DNA of 64,000 nucleotides from Hirudinaria manillensis (lineage: Eukaryota; Annelida; Clitellata; Hirudinida; Hirudinidae): the NCBI GenBank assembly GCA_034509925.1, contig CM067532.1, positions 5,164,142 through 5,228,141 on the forward strand, written 5' to 3'. The position numbers were made by a program, and so were the translations under genes. This document shows, piece after piece, positions 33,414 to 46,198 of this stretch (the stretch's first letter is position 1; every line of letters starts with the position of its first letter). The notes under the pieces are model-generated. The model was not told the DNA's origin. It did not search any database and saw only the letters and a program-made list of their open reading frames with translations.

Positions 33414-36020
33414 TCAGAAGTCGGACACAGCCATCTTCTCCTTGAATGTGTGATGCAGTTCCTTATATGATGTCTGCTGGTCATCATTTTCGTGGATAAG
33501 GTGTTCCAGCCTGGCACTCCTCTCAGACCCCCTGTGTTCTAGGGGTCGGTGATGCTGCTGCCCCCTCGTTTTCTTATCTTCCTCTCTGACCAAGCGGTAA
33601 ACATCTGACTGGGTGGAGTCGAAAGATGCCCAGGGTTTGGGGCCTCTGTAATGTCAAAGCGTCTATGTAACGTAGTATAATGCTTGCAAAATATTAGTAA
33701 TTCTGAATATTGCAATCCTAGCTATGTGGTGGGTAACAACGAAAAAACCTATGAATTTTGTTATTTTCCACATGCTAGGAATGGAAAGGATGTCGTGAAT
33801 TAGATGAATAATAAAAGACAAAACAAAGGAATAGGGAACTTACGAAGTTCTTCCAAATGAGCCCGTTTGAGATCTGAACGCCTCTTCAGCATTTTCCATC
33901 GAGTAGAGAGATATGGGCGTGTTGTACTGAAGGTGTGCCACCCTGGCATTCGAATGCGCCTCGTTGACAGGTCTTTGCTCGAAGCCTGAGAAGCCTTTGT
34001 TGGAGAATTTCGTGACCTGAACTTTCGGTTGGTGTACAGCTCCAGTTGCATCCTTCAAAATAAAATGTCTTCATTAAAGGTTAAGGTTTTGTTCAGAGTG
34101 TTTTAAAATCCTGCTCTTAAAATATGCCTTTGGTATTGTTATTAACTATCACATTTGCACTTCATTCATTTCCATTTCATTTTGCATTAGACCAACATTG
34201 GCAATTATCATGATCAATTCAGGTGACTTTGAAGAAGACAAATAATAATGATAATAGTAGTACGTTAATAAGATAATCTTAATAATAGCTGCGAACAATA
34301 TTTAATGAGACACTCTTCCTACTTCAACTTGGAATGTTGAAACCGGAGCTTCGTGGCGTCTCCTATCCTGCTGGGCATCCTGTTTTCCAGCTGTCAAAGT
34401 TATTCCATCCTGAACTTCCCAAGACTTTGGTCCTCCAGAACTGCGCAAAGTGCCCAACCATGCTGGTTTCTCGTATTGTTCGTGACGTATATTTTCACGA
34501 GGCAATGTGTAATACTTTTCTTCGTCTGAAACCAATTGAAAAGTGCTTGATTTTTAAGGGCCTTGGGATGAAAGGATTATTAATAACTGTCAACTGAAAA
34601 CAATTGCCTTAAAGGCTACTTATATGTGGATATTTATATATAGGGCTATTAAGTTCCACCTTTAAAATCTTTTTATATCACACGGCACATCACAGAGAGT
34701 GTGAAATCAAAATTTTTATCATAGAATTTAGTTTTACTTGAAAGAACTTGTTGAACGTGATGGGGCCTGTAACGCGATTGATAATCAGGTATTTCTCTAG
34801 CTTTGGGCACCCAGCCATATTCTGGAGAATTCTGATTTGTGAAACTCTTTGTAAAAGTCGGACGTTTTGGGAGATAGGAAGTTGAACCAGGCCGTGGGTT
34901 GTTTTGAATTCTTCCTCTCTCGCCGACTTGAAAATTCGTTCAGACAAAAATAACAATGATAATAACATATTATTGCTATTATTACTGCGATTAGCATGAA
35001 AACGGTAATTAATTCAGATACATTCGTCCACATGTTCGTTGAACTTCTGCCTAATCTCGCTCATATTTCTGGCATGTTCATAGTCTTCTAGTCCTCCATG
35101 AACTTCAAAGGGGTAATCAGTTCCCTAAAGATACATCCAAATTTAGGATCACGAATAGAGAAGCACAGTTTACATGTAATCACAACCTCCTTTCTTGGCG
35201 ACACGTGAACTGTAGAAGCTCTACAATTCAGAATATCTTGTTTAATTCTATTAGCTAATATTTAAATTTCTTTTGCTTCAAAACCTTTTGATCCTCAGTG
35301 AAAGCTCCCTTCCCGCCTTTTTAATAAGTTCTTCTGCTACGAAATGAGGCGCCTCAAAGACATCACATCCATCGACAGCCACCAAAATATCTCCCCTAAT
35401 CAATTGTCCCTCTGCAACTCCCCCAGCGAACACCTGTAATCAGTCGGATACTATTCACGAAACATGCCAAATTTGTTTTATAACGTCTATCATAAAGTCT
35501 GGACACATAAATAAAATTCAGAATCTTGTTTAATTCTACATTTAAATAAGATTTTCAGTATGATTTCCATCATTTGCAATGCAAATGTTGATGCAAAATT
35601 ATACGATTATCCTATGTCCAGATCTTACAAACACCCTTTAGTCCTTGGAAATTCGGGCCAAAAGGGAAAGAAAAATAGCTCGAGTCTATGATTTAGGACT
35701 GTGACGCGATGGGAACCTAACTGACAAATTTAGAAAATTCTCGTAGAAGACGCGAATTGGTTTCAATTTGCAAATTCGATGCTTACCTTCTTAGTCAATA
35801 ACTTTCGAATGTGAATGTGATACATATTTATCAATACATCAATATAAACATCAATGACGCTAATAATTAATTGTCTGACGAAAAGTCATTGCAAATCACT
35901 AGCCCTTTGAACGGAAAGAGGGGTTGAAGTTCCAGCCCCTCCTTGCAACCTGAAGCCCCACGGGGTGACTGTTGATGACCTGTACAATCGTACGTAGATG
36001 TCCCGCAAGTTTTCCAGCAT
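33414..36020 (-). CDS. PDZ-ZM protein, Zasp/PDLIM-like, lacking LIM domains
   Basis: Eight exons from the right: 35904-36020, 35285-35433, 35187-35220, 35032-35124, 34738-34918, 34323-34525, 33844-34052 and 33414-33645, giving 405 residues. The PDZ (about 18-90) has TPWGFRLQGG, with the PWGFR of the ALP/Enigma family, and GDILVAVDG. The ZM motif at about 297-323 reads LQYNTPISLYSMENAEEAF. A KPAWLGTLRSSGGPKSW string and a final VYRLVREE helix also fit Zasp/PDLIM. These proteins bind alpha-actinin at Z-discs or stress fibres. No LIM domain follows: the last exon ends in a stop and UBE2D lies beyond. The first intron needs a GC donor or an unseen small exon. Exon 5 is open in two frames; I chose the Pro/Thr-rich one, which keeps phase. 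Confidence 0.85.
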
Positions 36021-36569
36021 GGCTTGTTACTAAGTGAGAAGTTGCATCTCAGGTAAGGATGGAAGCATCAAAATGATGCCGGCCGGCCAAAGTGATCCTA
36101 AATATCAAGGCCTAGAGGTTACCGAGAGAAAAAGAGAGGCAGCTCCTTCATGGAAGGCATGATAGGTATGCTCGAGAGCCTAGCACAGCTGAGCTATTGG
36201 TACAAAAACAAGCACTGTTTACATTCGCCTTTACTGCTCCCTGAAATCAAATGAGAAGAAATATACCTTACTCTGTTATGGTGGGCTTATCGAAAAATCT
36301 GTTTTGAAATAGATTGCTTCTTTCCATTAATAAAGAGATTCCATTGAAATGGAAAAAAATCTGCACTAACAGCAGTTAATCATTCACCGCATAGTGAAAC
36401 CATGTTTGTTTCTACTTTTATACGAATGTACGCGCCTTCGCTTGAATGCACCTGAAGAAAATATATCTTTGTTTCTTTGGAAATCGAGTAAACACAAACC
36501 ACTGTATCCTAGCAAGATGTGACAAACAAGAAATAAATCATCATTGCATTAGGAAGGAGGAATTAAGAA
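36021..36569. promoter_or_regulatory. Divergent promoter region PDZ-ZM / TRAF
   Basis: 549 bp between two start codons facing away from each other, so it probably holds both promoters and 5' UTRs. No clear TATA pair or operator seen. Confidence 0.45.
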
Positions 36570-38854
36570 ATGAATGACTCTTCGCATAACGCCATCGATA
36601 ATCAAAGCAGCCAATGTTTTTCAATTAAACGCCTGTTGGTACCAACAAACGGGGAAGATGGAAATAAATATATGTGCTCCCTTTGCAAGGACATTTTGAA
36701 GAATCCAGTTCTTCTCGGACCTTGTGGACATAGGACCTGTCTTGAATGCGCTGAAGCACTCCTCAATAGGTACGGGAGATGCAGAGAATGGGATGTGAAA
36801 CCAATAACCTATATGAATCTTGAACTTAATAACAACGATAATAATAATTATTATTTATTAATTAGCAATGCATTTCTCCAGGTATCCTCCAAGGTGTCCG
36901 TTTGATGGGAATGTCATCAATAAAGAACACGTGAGTAACCAATGTTCGGGATAAATCAGATCATCAGACAGTGAAATGTCATATTCTTCAAGGTTGTTCA
37001 CGACAAAGTTCTTCAGAAATTATTGGAACATTTGCCCGTAAAATGTTTTCACAGTGGATGTCAATGGACGGGATTATTCATTCTGATGCTCGTAAGTTCT
37101 GTAAATTGCCTGTTCAATAATGTAATGTCAAGAAGTTTATACAGAAAAAATAAGCGATGAAATAATCTTTTATTTAGCAATAAATGTATTCTTAAACAAA
37201 ATACTGTAGTTTTCCAATCAGATATAAATTTGTTTTCAGATTCATCAACAGAAATGTCCATATCGTCCGGTTAGTTGTCCATTGGAATGCGGTGAAATCG
37301 AAATTCCTAGGAAGTCATTTGAGCGGCACATGAGTGACTGTCCAGAATCTTCAACAGAATGCTCAAGTTGTTTTGATCAAATTAAGAAGCGTGATGAGGA
37401 CCTTCACATAGAAAAGCTGTGTTTGGAATCGTTGGCTGAATGTCCATACAAATGTGAATCGATTAACAAGATACCAAGGAAAATGGTGAGATTTGAAATT
37501 GAATTAATTTTATCTGTAAAACTTTCCTCAAATTTCAGCTTGAACATCACTTTAGAGAAGAATGCACCAACTACTTAATGAACTGTCCCTTTGTCAAGGC
37601 GGGTTGCCCATTTAAGGTCAATTAATTTGTTTTTTCTTGAATAATAAGTTGTGAAATAACTCCGACGGTTGATTTATGGTTGGTTGACTAAAGGGAAGAA
37701 GAGACTCCATGGAATCTCATGAACTTGAACAATATCAGGAACATTTGAAGATAGTTTCAAAAGCAATAGACGATGCATCGGATGATAAACATCTGGAAAC
37801 TGGTCTGCTAGAACTTCTCTCTTTTCTGAAGATGAGAACAAAACTTCTCAGTAGTCTATACGAGGGTCAATATTTTTGGAATATTGGAAATTTTTCTTTG
37901 AATTTTCAAGAGTCACAGAAGGTCAGTCATGAAGAAATAAAAAGTCAAATCTTCTGTAGTAGCAAGCTGGGATATCGCTTGCAATTATCAGCTTCACTCT
38001 ATGGTCGTGGCACTAGTGAGTAGCTGTAAAATATCATAACCTAAAAAAATTACAATGACATTAGAGGCTATAAATGCTTTTTTATTAATTGAGTAATCAA
38101 TTAATCGACTTTTCATACGTAGGGCAAGGTGAATATATGTCGATGTTGGCCACGCTGTGCTCAGGTGAGTTCGACGAACTTCTCAACTGGCCATTTAAGC
38201 ACAGAGTGGTTGTGACACTTTTGGATCAATGTGACGTCTTGGAAAAGAGAAAGCATTTGAAGTGTTTCCTTGATCCAGTATGTATTTGGTTTATTCATCA
38301 TCGATGTAGTCGTGCGATTTGCTGAAATGTTCCAAGCACGACCCAACAAATGCAGTCTACTTTCTGCCGTAAAATTACTGCTGATCAAATATCTTTATTA
38401 TAATAATAAATTAATCACTATTAATTGTCACTTGAATTATTCAATCGCTTTATGTACCAATTCGTTGGTTTTTACGTGATAGAAGCCAGCGACAAAAAAA
38501 AACAAAACTGATTTCTCAAGATTCCAATTGATTAATCACATTTTTGTTTAACAAATGTCTCACATTTTGACCCTAATATTATATTATTGAATCTTAACCT
38601 TAATGTATCATGCTTTGAATAAGTAATTGGAACAGTGTGGAGGCAAAAGTACGACTATTTGCAGCGCAGATCAATGCTGAGAATCAATAGAAACACTCAA
38701 GCATAAATTGTTCTGTTTACAGGCAAAATCCTCATATGAAACTGGTTTCCAGGCTTTTGGAACAGAAACCTTTGCAAAAATAAGCGATTTATTTCTTGGG
38801 GGACACTACATAAAAAACGATGCAATTTCCCTTCTCGTTGAGATACTCGACTAA
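36570..38854 (+). CDS. TRAF-family adaptor (RING, TRAF zinc fingers, MATH)
   Basis: Eight exons (36570-36769, 36882-36930, 36993-37091, 37240-37485, 37539-37616, 37694-38015, 38123-38277, 38723-38854) give 426 residues. RING 36-75: CSLCKDIL, PCGHRTCLEC, CPFDG (Asp as last ligand, as in some TRAFs). Several TRAF-type zinc fingers follow (for example CPYRPVSCPLECG, CPFVKAGCPF), then a Leu/Glu coiled coil (about 230-280) and a MATH/TRAF-C domain (283-426: YFWNIGNFS, EYMSMLATLCSGEFDELLNWPF, GHYIKNDAISLLVEI). TRAFs link TNF/Toll-type receptors to kinase and ubiquitin signalling. The subfamily is unclear; a TRAF4/6-like layout fits. Divergent from the PDZ-ZM gene. Confidence 0.92.
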
Positions 38855-39622
38855 AGATTAATATTTTTAGATCATCACGTTGAAATTTTTATCTTCATTT
38901 TCAGACATTTCGAATAAAACTCTCTTATCAGTAACTTTGAGGCCTCAGCTGCCATACAGAAAAAGTTTTATCTGGCACAGGCAGCTGATCATTTCACCTC
39001 TTGAAAATCGCTTTGTTAATTTTTGCTTTCAGATTTACTATTTTTAACTCTCGAGTCGCATCTTGGGGACTCTGAATATTAGTTCTTGTTCTGTGTTTAT
39101 CAACTCGATTGTTTACGTCTACGACTGATTGGGAAAATAGAAAGTGTGAAAGATAACAACTACAACGAGTTAATTTCTTCTGGCATCACAGGATGGGCAT
39201 CAGAGGTTCTCCTGCTCTGCTTGTCATAGAAATTTGAATTTTAAGGTGATACTCAAAGTCATTAAGTTGCAATTGTGAGCAGACAAGAAGGGATATATTG
39301 TTTCAGGTGGAAAACCAAGTTTATAAGAAGTCTTGGTTCCCTGTGACAGATTTATGATTTAATTGGTTCATACATTCAAATTCTTGAAGCAGCTCAGGAA
39401 GGAACTGGACAACTTATAAGAGCAATGGTTTCAACCGAAAGAAATAAACTTACCAGAGGTCACCAGACTGAGATTTACGAATAAAAAATTTAATCAATTA
39501 ACTTAAATACGTTGTACACGTATAATATTGATCCAATCAAATCTTTTAATTAAAATCTTTAAATTGACAAATAAATAAAGGACCTCTACATAAGTCAAAG
39601 AAAAAACAATTAAGCGTTCCAC
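38855..39622. other. Convergent region TRAF / PIGS
   Basis: 768 bp between two stop codons on opposite strands. No coding signal or repeat seen beyond AT-rich tracts. Confidence 0.45.
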
Positions 39623-42600
39623 TCAAGAGCAAAAATATCTTTTCTTCAGATAACGAAGTGCCTGATAAATAGAATTAATAACAGGAATCCCAATTGGCAA
39701 AAACAGTGGAATGTAAATGGCAAACCTGCATTAAAATAATTGAAATGACTCCAACGTTTACAGGACAAAGTTGATGACCAACTCGAATATAAATAATATA
39801 ACAATATATAAATAATATAATAATCTAAGCTCACTTCTGATCCTCAGGAAAATATAGCAACTCAAGAAGAGATGAATCAAAGAAGGCCATTTCTTTCAAA
39901 AAGAAATCATGCAATCATCAGACCAAATACTACCAAATAGGCACAATAGCTATAATAATAATATAATAGCTTTTACCTGAGGACTTCAGAGCAATCTTTG
40001 ATTCCATGAAGGCTTCCTCGAGCCCGGCAATGGATAACAAATTAAAACTTGTCTTTGCTGCATTAACTGACTCGTTCACCTGATTTAAAGGATCAAAGGT
40101 TCGTTCGCAAGTATTACGTACCATTTGGTAATTCAAATTAATGCATCAATGCAAGTAATGCACCAACTTGTTGTGCAACCTCGTCATTGATAACAATGTT
40201 GCTGATGTGATTGAGGAGTTGAGACAGAGACTGAAGTGTCGAAGCGGTCTTTCCAATGTTCTCCACGCTTCTTTCAAACAGCCAGGCATCAAGTTCCTGA
40301 AAAGTACAGTGCTTATCATCAGCCATAACCTCTAATAATCAGAAAAGGGATGACCTGAGAGAAATAAGATTTAAGAAAGGCTCATAGGTATCCTTAAAGG
40401 ACATATTTAATTAATATAAAATAGTTAATTAATATATTTAATTACCCAATCAGCAATGATATGTGATGAGGACCTGATTATTCGAATGGAATCATCAGAA
40501 ACCTGCAAAAAAAATCATAATTAGTTAACAACAACATAACAAAAGCTGTAATATTATTTTAAAGTTTCCAAATAAATCATTAGCCAAAAGAAATGATGGC
40601 ATAGGAAAGCATTGGATGTTTTCCTGAGTATCTCAAAACTGATAAAAATTATTTCATATTTGTTTTTCATTCGTTCATCTTTGAAATTAAATAAAAATAA
40701 TAAAATTAAATCAATAAAATAAAGCAATAAATAAAAATAGTAAAATTAAATTTAAAAAAAAACCTTTCGAAATCCCAACAAGCTCTTCAACTGAGCCAAA
40801 AAGATTGAAAATAATTTCTGATGGTCCACCTTCACGTGCAAGTCATTTATGGTGCCATTTCCAACGTTCTCAATCAACAAACCACCCCAACGTGGCACCA
40901 GGAAGGCATTTGTGGGCGAAGGATTGCCTGGAAATATCGAGCATTGCTCCGATTAAATTTGTTAAATATTCATCTCGGTGCCGTTTCCTCGTGAGACCAA
41001 TTAGAAGAACATTAGCATTTGTATTCAGTATATGTTTCTACATGTCAAATAGGATTCCATTTCAAAACAATTATTTTGGACAAGTAAAATGCTTTATAGT
41101 TCCAAGTCAAAATGTACCTTGATGATCAAAGATTACCATGGGACTCTGTTCTCTGGTTGGCACGTAAGTGACAAAGTTCAAGATGGGATTGTTGGTGACG
41201 TGAGAAGCTAATGAGGGATTTCATTTTAATTTTTGAAAACTTATTGTAACAATCATTTTCAGCAAACCAACAATGCATTTATCTAATTTTTTCAGATCAC
41301 CAACAGATGATGCACAATGGTTGTCTCACCAAGGTAGGACTCTATGGGGTTTATGATGTGTGGAAGTCTCGACATAGGAAGAACAAAACATTTGCACTCT
41401 GCATTGTACTTGGACTGGGCATTTATTCCAGTCAGATGGAGATACTGATTTAATTGGTTTAAGTCATCAGACTGATTTAATCAGTTTAAACCAAAAATGC
41501 AACAAATGGTAGTAAGTAGCAAAATTTTTGGGTCCTACCTGGGACCGGACATTAATAGTGACATACTTAGCCAGACTCCTAATAACTGGATTCAGAAACT
41601 CTGCAGAAATCAGATCATAAATCAAGTAAATCATTTACTTTGAAGACAAATTTGTGTGAAAAATATCCTTAAATTAATGCAACACACAAAACATAATCTA
41701 ATCTAACTTTCCACTGCTACATTCATGTCCCATCCTACTGACACAACACCAGGTTGAGGATTCATTAGGGTGAAGATGAGGTCGTAACCCAGGGATGACT
41801 TTAATGAACGCATGCTATCCTTGTTTGGCTGATTAATTTTTGAGATCAAGGGGCAAATATCTCAATCTTTCAACTTTAATTTATTTTTAATATATTAATT
41901 TAAAAGTACAAACCTTCATTTGATCCACTCTTTTAGTTGCAAGATATGTTTCAGACAAGTCTTGTTCCCTTACTAGCACATCCCTCAAGATTCTGCTTAT
42001 CTCTGCAGCTAGTTCTTCAGCTGATGGTCATTTTATTGCTTTATTTTTATCATTTGAAATTGCATTGCATTCAAACTCATCACAAAACCAATAAAAAGTG
42101 CTTGGCTCTCATTTTGGTCACATAGATCAATATTTGATTCAAATGATATTATGCTTTAATATTGAGGATTATATTACAAACCTAAAAATAGCTAATCAAG
42201 AAGTAACAATAAAAACCGAAAACAACCTGATGTCCTTCTAATAAAAATATTCCTTGTCACTCCTAAGACAGCAATTTTATTGGCAAAGTGACTTTCAAAG
42301 ACAGAAGCTGAGATCACATAAATCCTATAATGACCTCTTGACAATTTATTCCCCTTAACATGACTCAACTGATTTTCAATGCCTGAAAATGTGTTTCAAT
42401 TAGTATAAATTGACATTGCTTTGACTTAATTACAGCATTTATGAAAATTAATTTTTGAAGTTTTCAAAATGTCACCAAAATGTCCAAGTAAATTAGAAAA
42501 TCATCCAACACACCAGTAACATCCCAAAATGGGATAGTGACAAATAGAATTTCTTCCTCCTCTTTAGAATTTCGAAGAGTGACATCATATAATGGGTGAA

Positions 42601-43132
42601 CAGAGCTGTGAGAATCATCTGCATTGATGATATGTTAAGTAAATATTAGAAATAACCAGCACATGATGGTTCACTTTAATATTCCCTTGAAACTTTATAT
42701 TTGTGAATCAATCTAACCTATGCTGTCCAGGTGATTATTTAGGTGATTTCCCAATTTATCAAAGAACTCGTTTTCTGAATTGCTTTCTTGAGTCACAACA
42801 ACTTCACATTTTACTGATATCACAGGCTTCAAAAAGCATGAATAGTAATTTTTATTTTCCAAATCATATTAAGGTGCCACAACATCGCTTAAGTTTCAAT
42901 TGGTAATATGATATTAGTTTAAAAATTATATAAATCAGTCAAACACCTGCAATTTATCCAACTCCTCAATAGCTGTATAAGGTAAACTAGCTCGATAAAC
43001 GTCGGTTGTGAACCACCAAAGTGGCAATCCAATGACTACGCATACAAATCCTATAATAAGTGCAGAACACATCTGCAAGGTCCTGTCATTGTCGTCTTTC
43101 TCATTGCCCGATTTGGCCGAGCTCCCATCCAT
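39623..43132 (-). CDS. PIGS: GPI transamidase subunit PIG-S
   Basis: Fifteen exons read from the right: 42947-43132, 42718-42826, 42514-42618, 42227-42382, 41914-42020, 41708-41828, 41539-41600, 41330-41444, 41118-41207, 40764-40927, 40446-40502, 40168-40296, 39977-40079, 39835-39892 and 39623-39725. They total 554 residues (human 555). An N-terminal membrane helix has the PIG-S signature GLPLWWFTTDVYRASLPY. Family strings include LKSSLGYDLIFTLMNP, LPHIINPIES, PRWGGLLI and RSVENI..SNIVINDEVA. A C-terminal helix (FAIYIPLFLPIGIP) ends the protein. PIG-S is a subunit of the ER complex that transfers GPI anchors to proteins. The fit is complete, with no broken exon. Exon 8 lacks two residues common at its start. 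Confidence 0.95.
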
Positions 43133-43660
43133 CCTTTATATTTTCAAGAGAAATAGAATACGGCAAACCCAAACACTTTGTTTCTATGGTTTACAGACCA
43201 ATAAGAATAGATCACGTTAAATTTATTATTAGTTATTGGAAAATAAGTTAATAATATTGTAACAATTAAATTTGATTTTGAAGGGAAGAAGTTAAGGACG
43301 AACGAGGATAAAAGCAAAATATATTTAGTTGTCGCACTTTTCGTTTATGAGGTAAACGAAAATTGTCAAGGCCATTACATAAGCAATGGCACCAAATTTA
43401 GCCAATTTCTTTAAAGATACCCCTTCTAGCTGGTTCAAATAGACTCCGGGTCGGGGGGGGAATGTAATCCAGCATTTAACCAGGCTCGCCTCACATTACA
43501 TTTTTTCGAAATCGCTTTTTTATAACATTTCTGAATACTTTACTTATTTTCAGGAAGGCTGAACAATTCTCGATGCACCACTATACAGCATTGTTTTGAT
43601 TAGATAGGGGCAGTCACAGGCAAGGAAACCAGACCAATTTAATCTTAAAAGAGCAGTCAA
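43133..43660. promoter_or_regulatory. PIGS upstream region
   Basis: Contains the PIGS promoter by position. 43450-43460 is a G-run (GGGGGGGG). No other feature. Confidence 0.35.
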
Positions 43661-44035
43661 ACCTGCAAAGGTGATTGTTTAAGTGACTTTTCAATTTATC
43701 TAGGAACTGGATGTCTGAGTTGCTTTCTTGACACTCAACAACTTCACATGCTACTAATAATGCAAGCTTCAAAGAATAAGCAATAATTTTTTATTTCCAG
43801 CAAATATATTAATACATCATAATGTCGCAATTTTCAAAAAGTGATATTGATATTATTTATATGTGATATTAGTTTCCAAATAACTAAATTAGTGATGACG
43901 AATTTAATCTAAAATTTAACTCCTCAATAGCCATATGAGGTAAACCAGCTGGATAAACGTTTGTGGTGAGCCACCACAACGGCAATCCAATGACTATGCA
44001 CACAAATCCTATGATAAGAGTAGAACACATATATT
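43661..44035 (-). pseudogene. Partial PIGS duplicate (exons 1-2)
   Basis: About 43917-44030 repeats PIGS exon 1 (IIGFVCIVIGLPLWWLTTNVYPAGLPHMAIEE with gaps in identity), and 43665-43770 repeats exon 2 (CEVVECQESNSDIQFLDKL). Intervening intron sequence is also similar, so it is a genomic tandem duplication, not a retrocopy. No downstream exons exist and the initial Met region is degraded. It cannot make PIG-S. Confidence 0.85.
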
Positions 44036-45673
44036 AATATTCAATCATTTTAAAATAAAGACATTATGAGATATTGCAAAATGTAACTTTTGTTGTCGCA
44101 CTTTTTTATTGGATGGAGTAAAAATCAATGTAGCCTTTATTTAAAGCCGTACTATTATTAGTTTTAGTGTTTTCTATAAATTATTTTAAAGATTGCTTCT
44201 TTTACTGGCCAACAATATTTTTATGAATATCGGGAATTCTTTAATAAATTAAGTAGATAAACTACTCTTGATCTCACGCCATAACCCTTATTATAATGAG
44301 TATATTTTTATTGGCCACAGGCGACTCGGAGAGCTATAAATGGTTTCTGAGCATAGGCTGCCTCTATTTTCCTCGATCGTGTTTGGGTGGGTGGTTGGCA
44401 GACAATAATAAACTTTTTTGAGCTTAAATCGTCTTTAGGCTGAGGATTAAGCGTCAGTTTTTTAAAGAAATATATCTGACCATCTTGGTCATGTACATAG
44501 CTTCTACATAGCCAGTAAAATTGTTGAGACTAGATCAAAATAATGAAATTCGATCAAAGTCTTTTTTATGGTGATAGGATTTGATGGAATTTCTATATTG
44601 TTTATCTTTATAAAGACATCATTTTGATCGCCGGATAATCCTGGAACGATGGAGAAGGTCGAATCTCAGGTTTGTGAACTGATGATGTATGTTCGGAGTT
44701 TGAGAGCTTTAATTAGTTTCACTTTAGATTGGTGAATTTAGTCAGTTTTAATCTTGTCATCGTATTCTTGATAGAGTGATTACTTTTGCGATAAACACGA
44801 TTTTGTTATTGAATGTGTTTGGGTTCATAAATTCCAAAACTCTTATCACAGCTTGTGGGTCATTCAAATATTCATCACAGCCAAAAGGAACTCATGAATT
44901 CATATAGTTCACAGAAGTGGAGATACCAAGTTCTGAGGTCAGGTGGTCAAATATTTATGTAGATGTTTAATATGTTTTAATATAATATGAATATTGTTGG
45001 CTGATCACCTTTTGTTGGATTGTTGAGAGTTGCATCTAAATCATTTGAAGAACCAGTTGCAAACTTGTCAATATACATTTAGAACATGATAAAGGTATGA
45101 TGCCTTTCAATCAGCTTGAATTTAGGGACATCCAAATAGCTATAAGACAATGAAGAAGAACTACTTTGTGAATTACTAAGTTTAAATATTTTGATAACTG
45201 GGAACTCATAACAAAATTTTCATCAACTAGTTTGGGTAATGGAATTCCACTAATTAGATTAGTTGTCAGATTAATTAGTTGTCTGATATAATCGGAGCTA
45301 TTTTTAGAATTCTAATTTTTGTGCATTGACCCGCTTCGTGCTAGCGATCTGGAAAGTTCACTTCGTTGCCGGGACCATTTCCCGGGTTATGTTAATACAT
45401 AATTGCGTCGTTCCTTTGATGGCCAATAGTAGTCTGAGTTATTTTTAGAATTCTATTTCTCGCTTATTAGCGCGTGACCGACCCAGAAAGATATCCAATG
45501 AGAATCAAGATTTTATTTAGATGACCCTTATCCCGTTTATTGATCAATACCGAGGTGACCTTATGAACCCCACCTAAATCGCTAGGCATTAACATTCCGT
45601 ACTTTTTGGTGATTGTGGGTCGTTTTGTGACGAACTGTTTTTCTGCAGTCTTTTAACTTGCGGTTTCCTGAGA
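44036..45673. other. Long intergenic region
   Basis: No gene supported. A repeated phrase TTTTTAGAATTCTA occurs near 45300 and 45440, each followed by a GC-rich segment (one with palindromic CCGGGACC..CCCGGG), suggesting an old element. A short ATTAGTTGTC tandem lies at about 45250-45290. Confidence 0.4.
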
Positions 45674-46198
45674 ATGGTAAGTTGAAACGTCGCTTGTAAG
45701 GTGACGTACGAACGAGTCTATAAACTCAATTAGGAGGGAAATATTTTACCTATTTTATTTTAAGCACCCTCGACGTCAGCTCACCCGAGAAGAAGAAATA
45801 GCGTTGCTTCAAACAAACAAAGAAGAGGGTGGAGCCGCAGGATGCAAGTGCAAAGATTGCCAGCAGAAGGCTCTCCAAAAGGAAGGAAAAGGTACCTTTC
45901 TCCTTTTTGACATTAACTAATTAGCTTGGTTTTCATGTTAATGCGCTTTAATCTGATTTTGGTTTATTACTAATGTTAACTTTCATAATTTTGTCATAAT
46001 TTTATTAATTTCATTTCGTTGGCAAATATTCTAGCCTCCAAGAAGCTGCAGGCAGTCCACAGTTGGATATGCCTCGCCTGCCATGACCAGGACCCACGTC
46101 CCTACAATTGCAAGGATCATGTCCGCAAGCACGTCAGGCATAATCACTTCTGTCATACATGCCACAACTACCACCACCCCTTCTGCCCTGTGCAATAG
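45674..46198 (+). CDS. Small Cys/His-rich, zinc-finger-like protein
   Basis: Three exons: 45674-45676 (only the ATG), 45765-45891 and 46035-46198, giving 97 residues. Splice sites are standard and phases agree. It has 9 Cys and 11 His. Cys28-x-Cys30-x2-Cys33 comes first; then Cys56-x2-Cys59-x12-His72-x3-His76 fits a C2H2 zinc finger; then Cys83-x2-Cys86-x4-His91-x2-Cys94. The rest is charged (Lys/Glu). I know no family with this layout. An AATAAA signal lies 20 bp after the stop. Function unknown; zinc binding is an inference from spacing. Confidence 0.7.

Noticed and set aside
36570..38854. TRAF first zinc finger looks irregular (FILMLIHQQKC)
   Set aside because: An exon junction falls inside it, so a slightly different splice site could explain it; the rest of the protein is normal.
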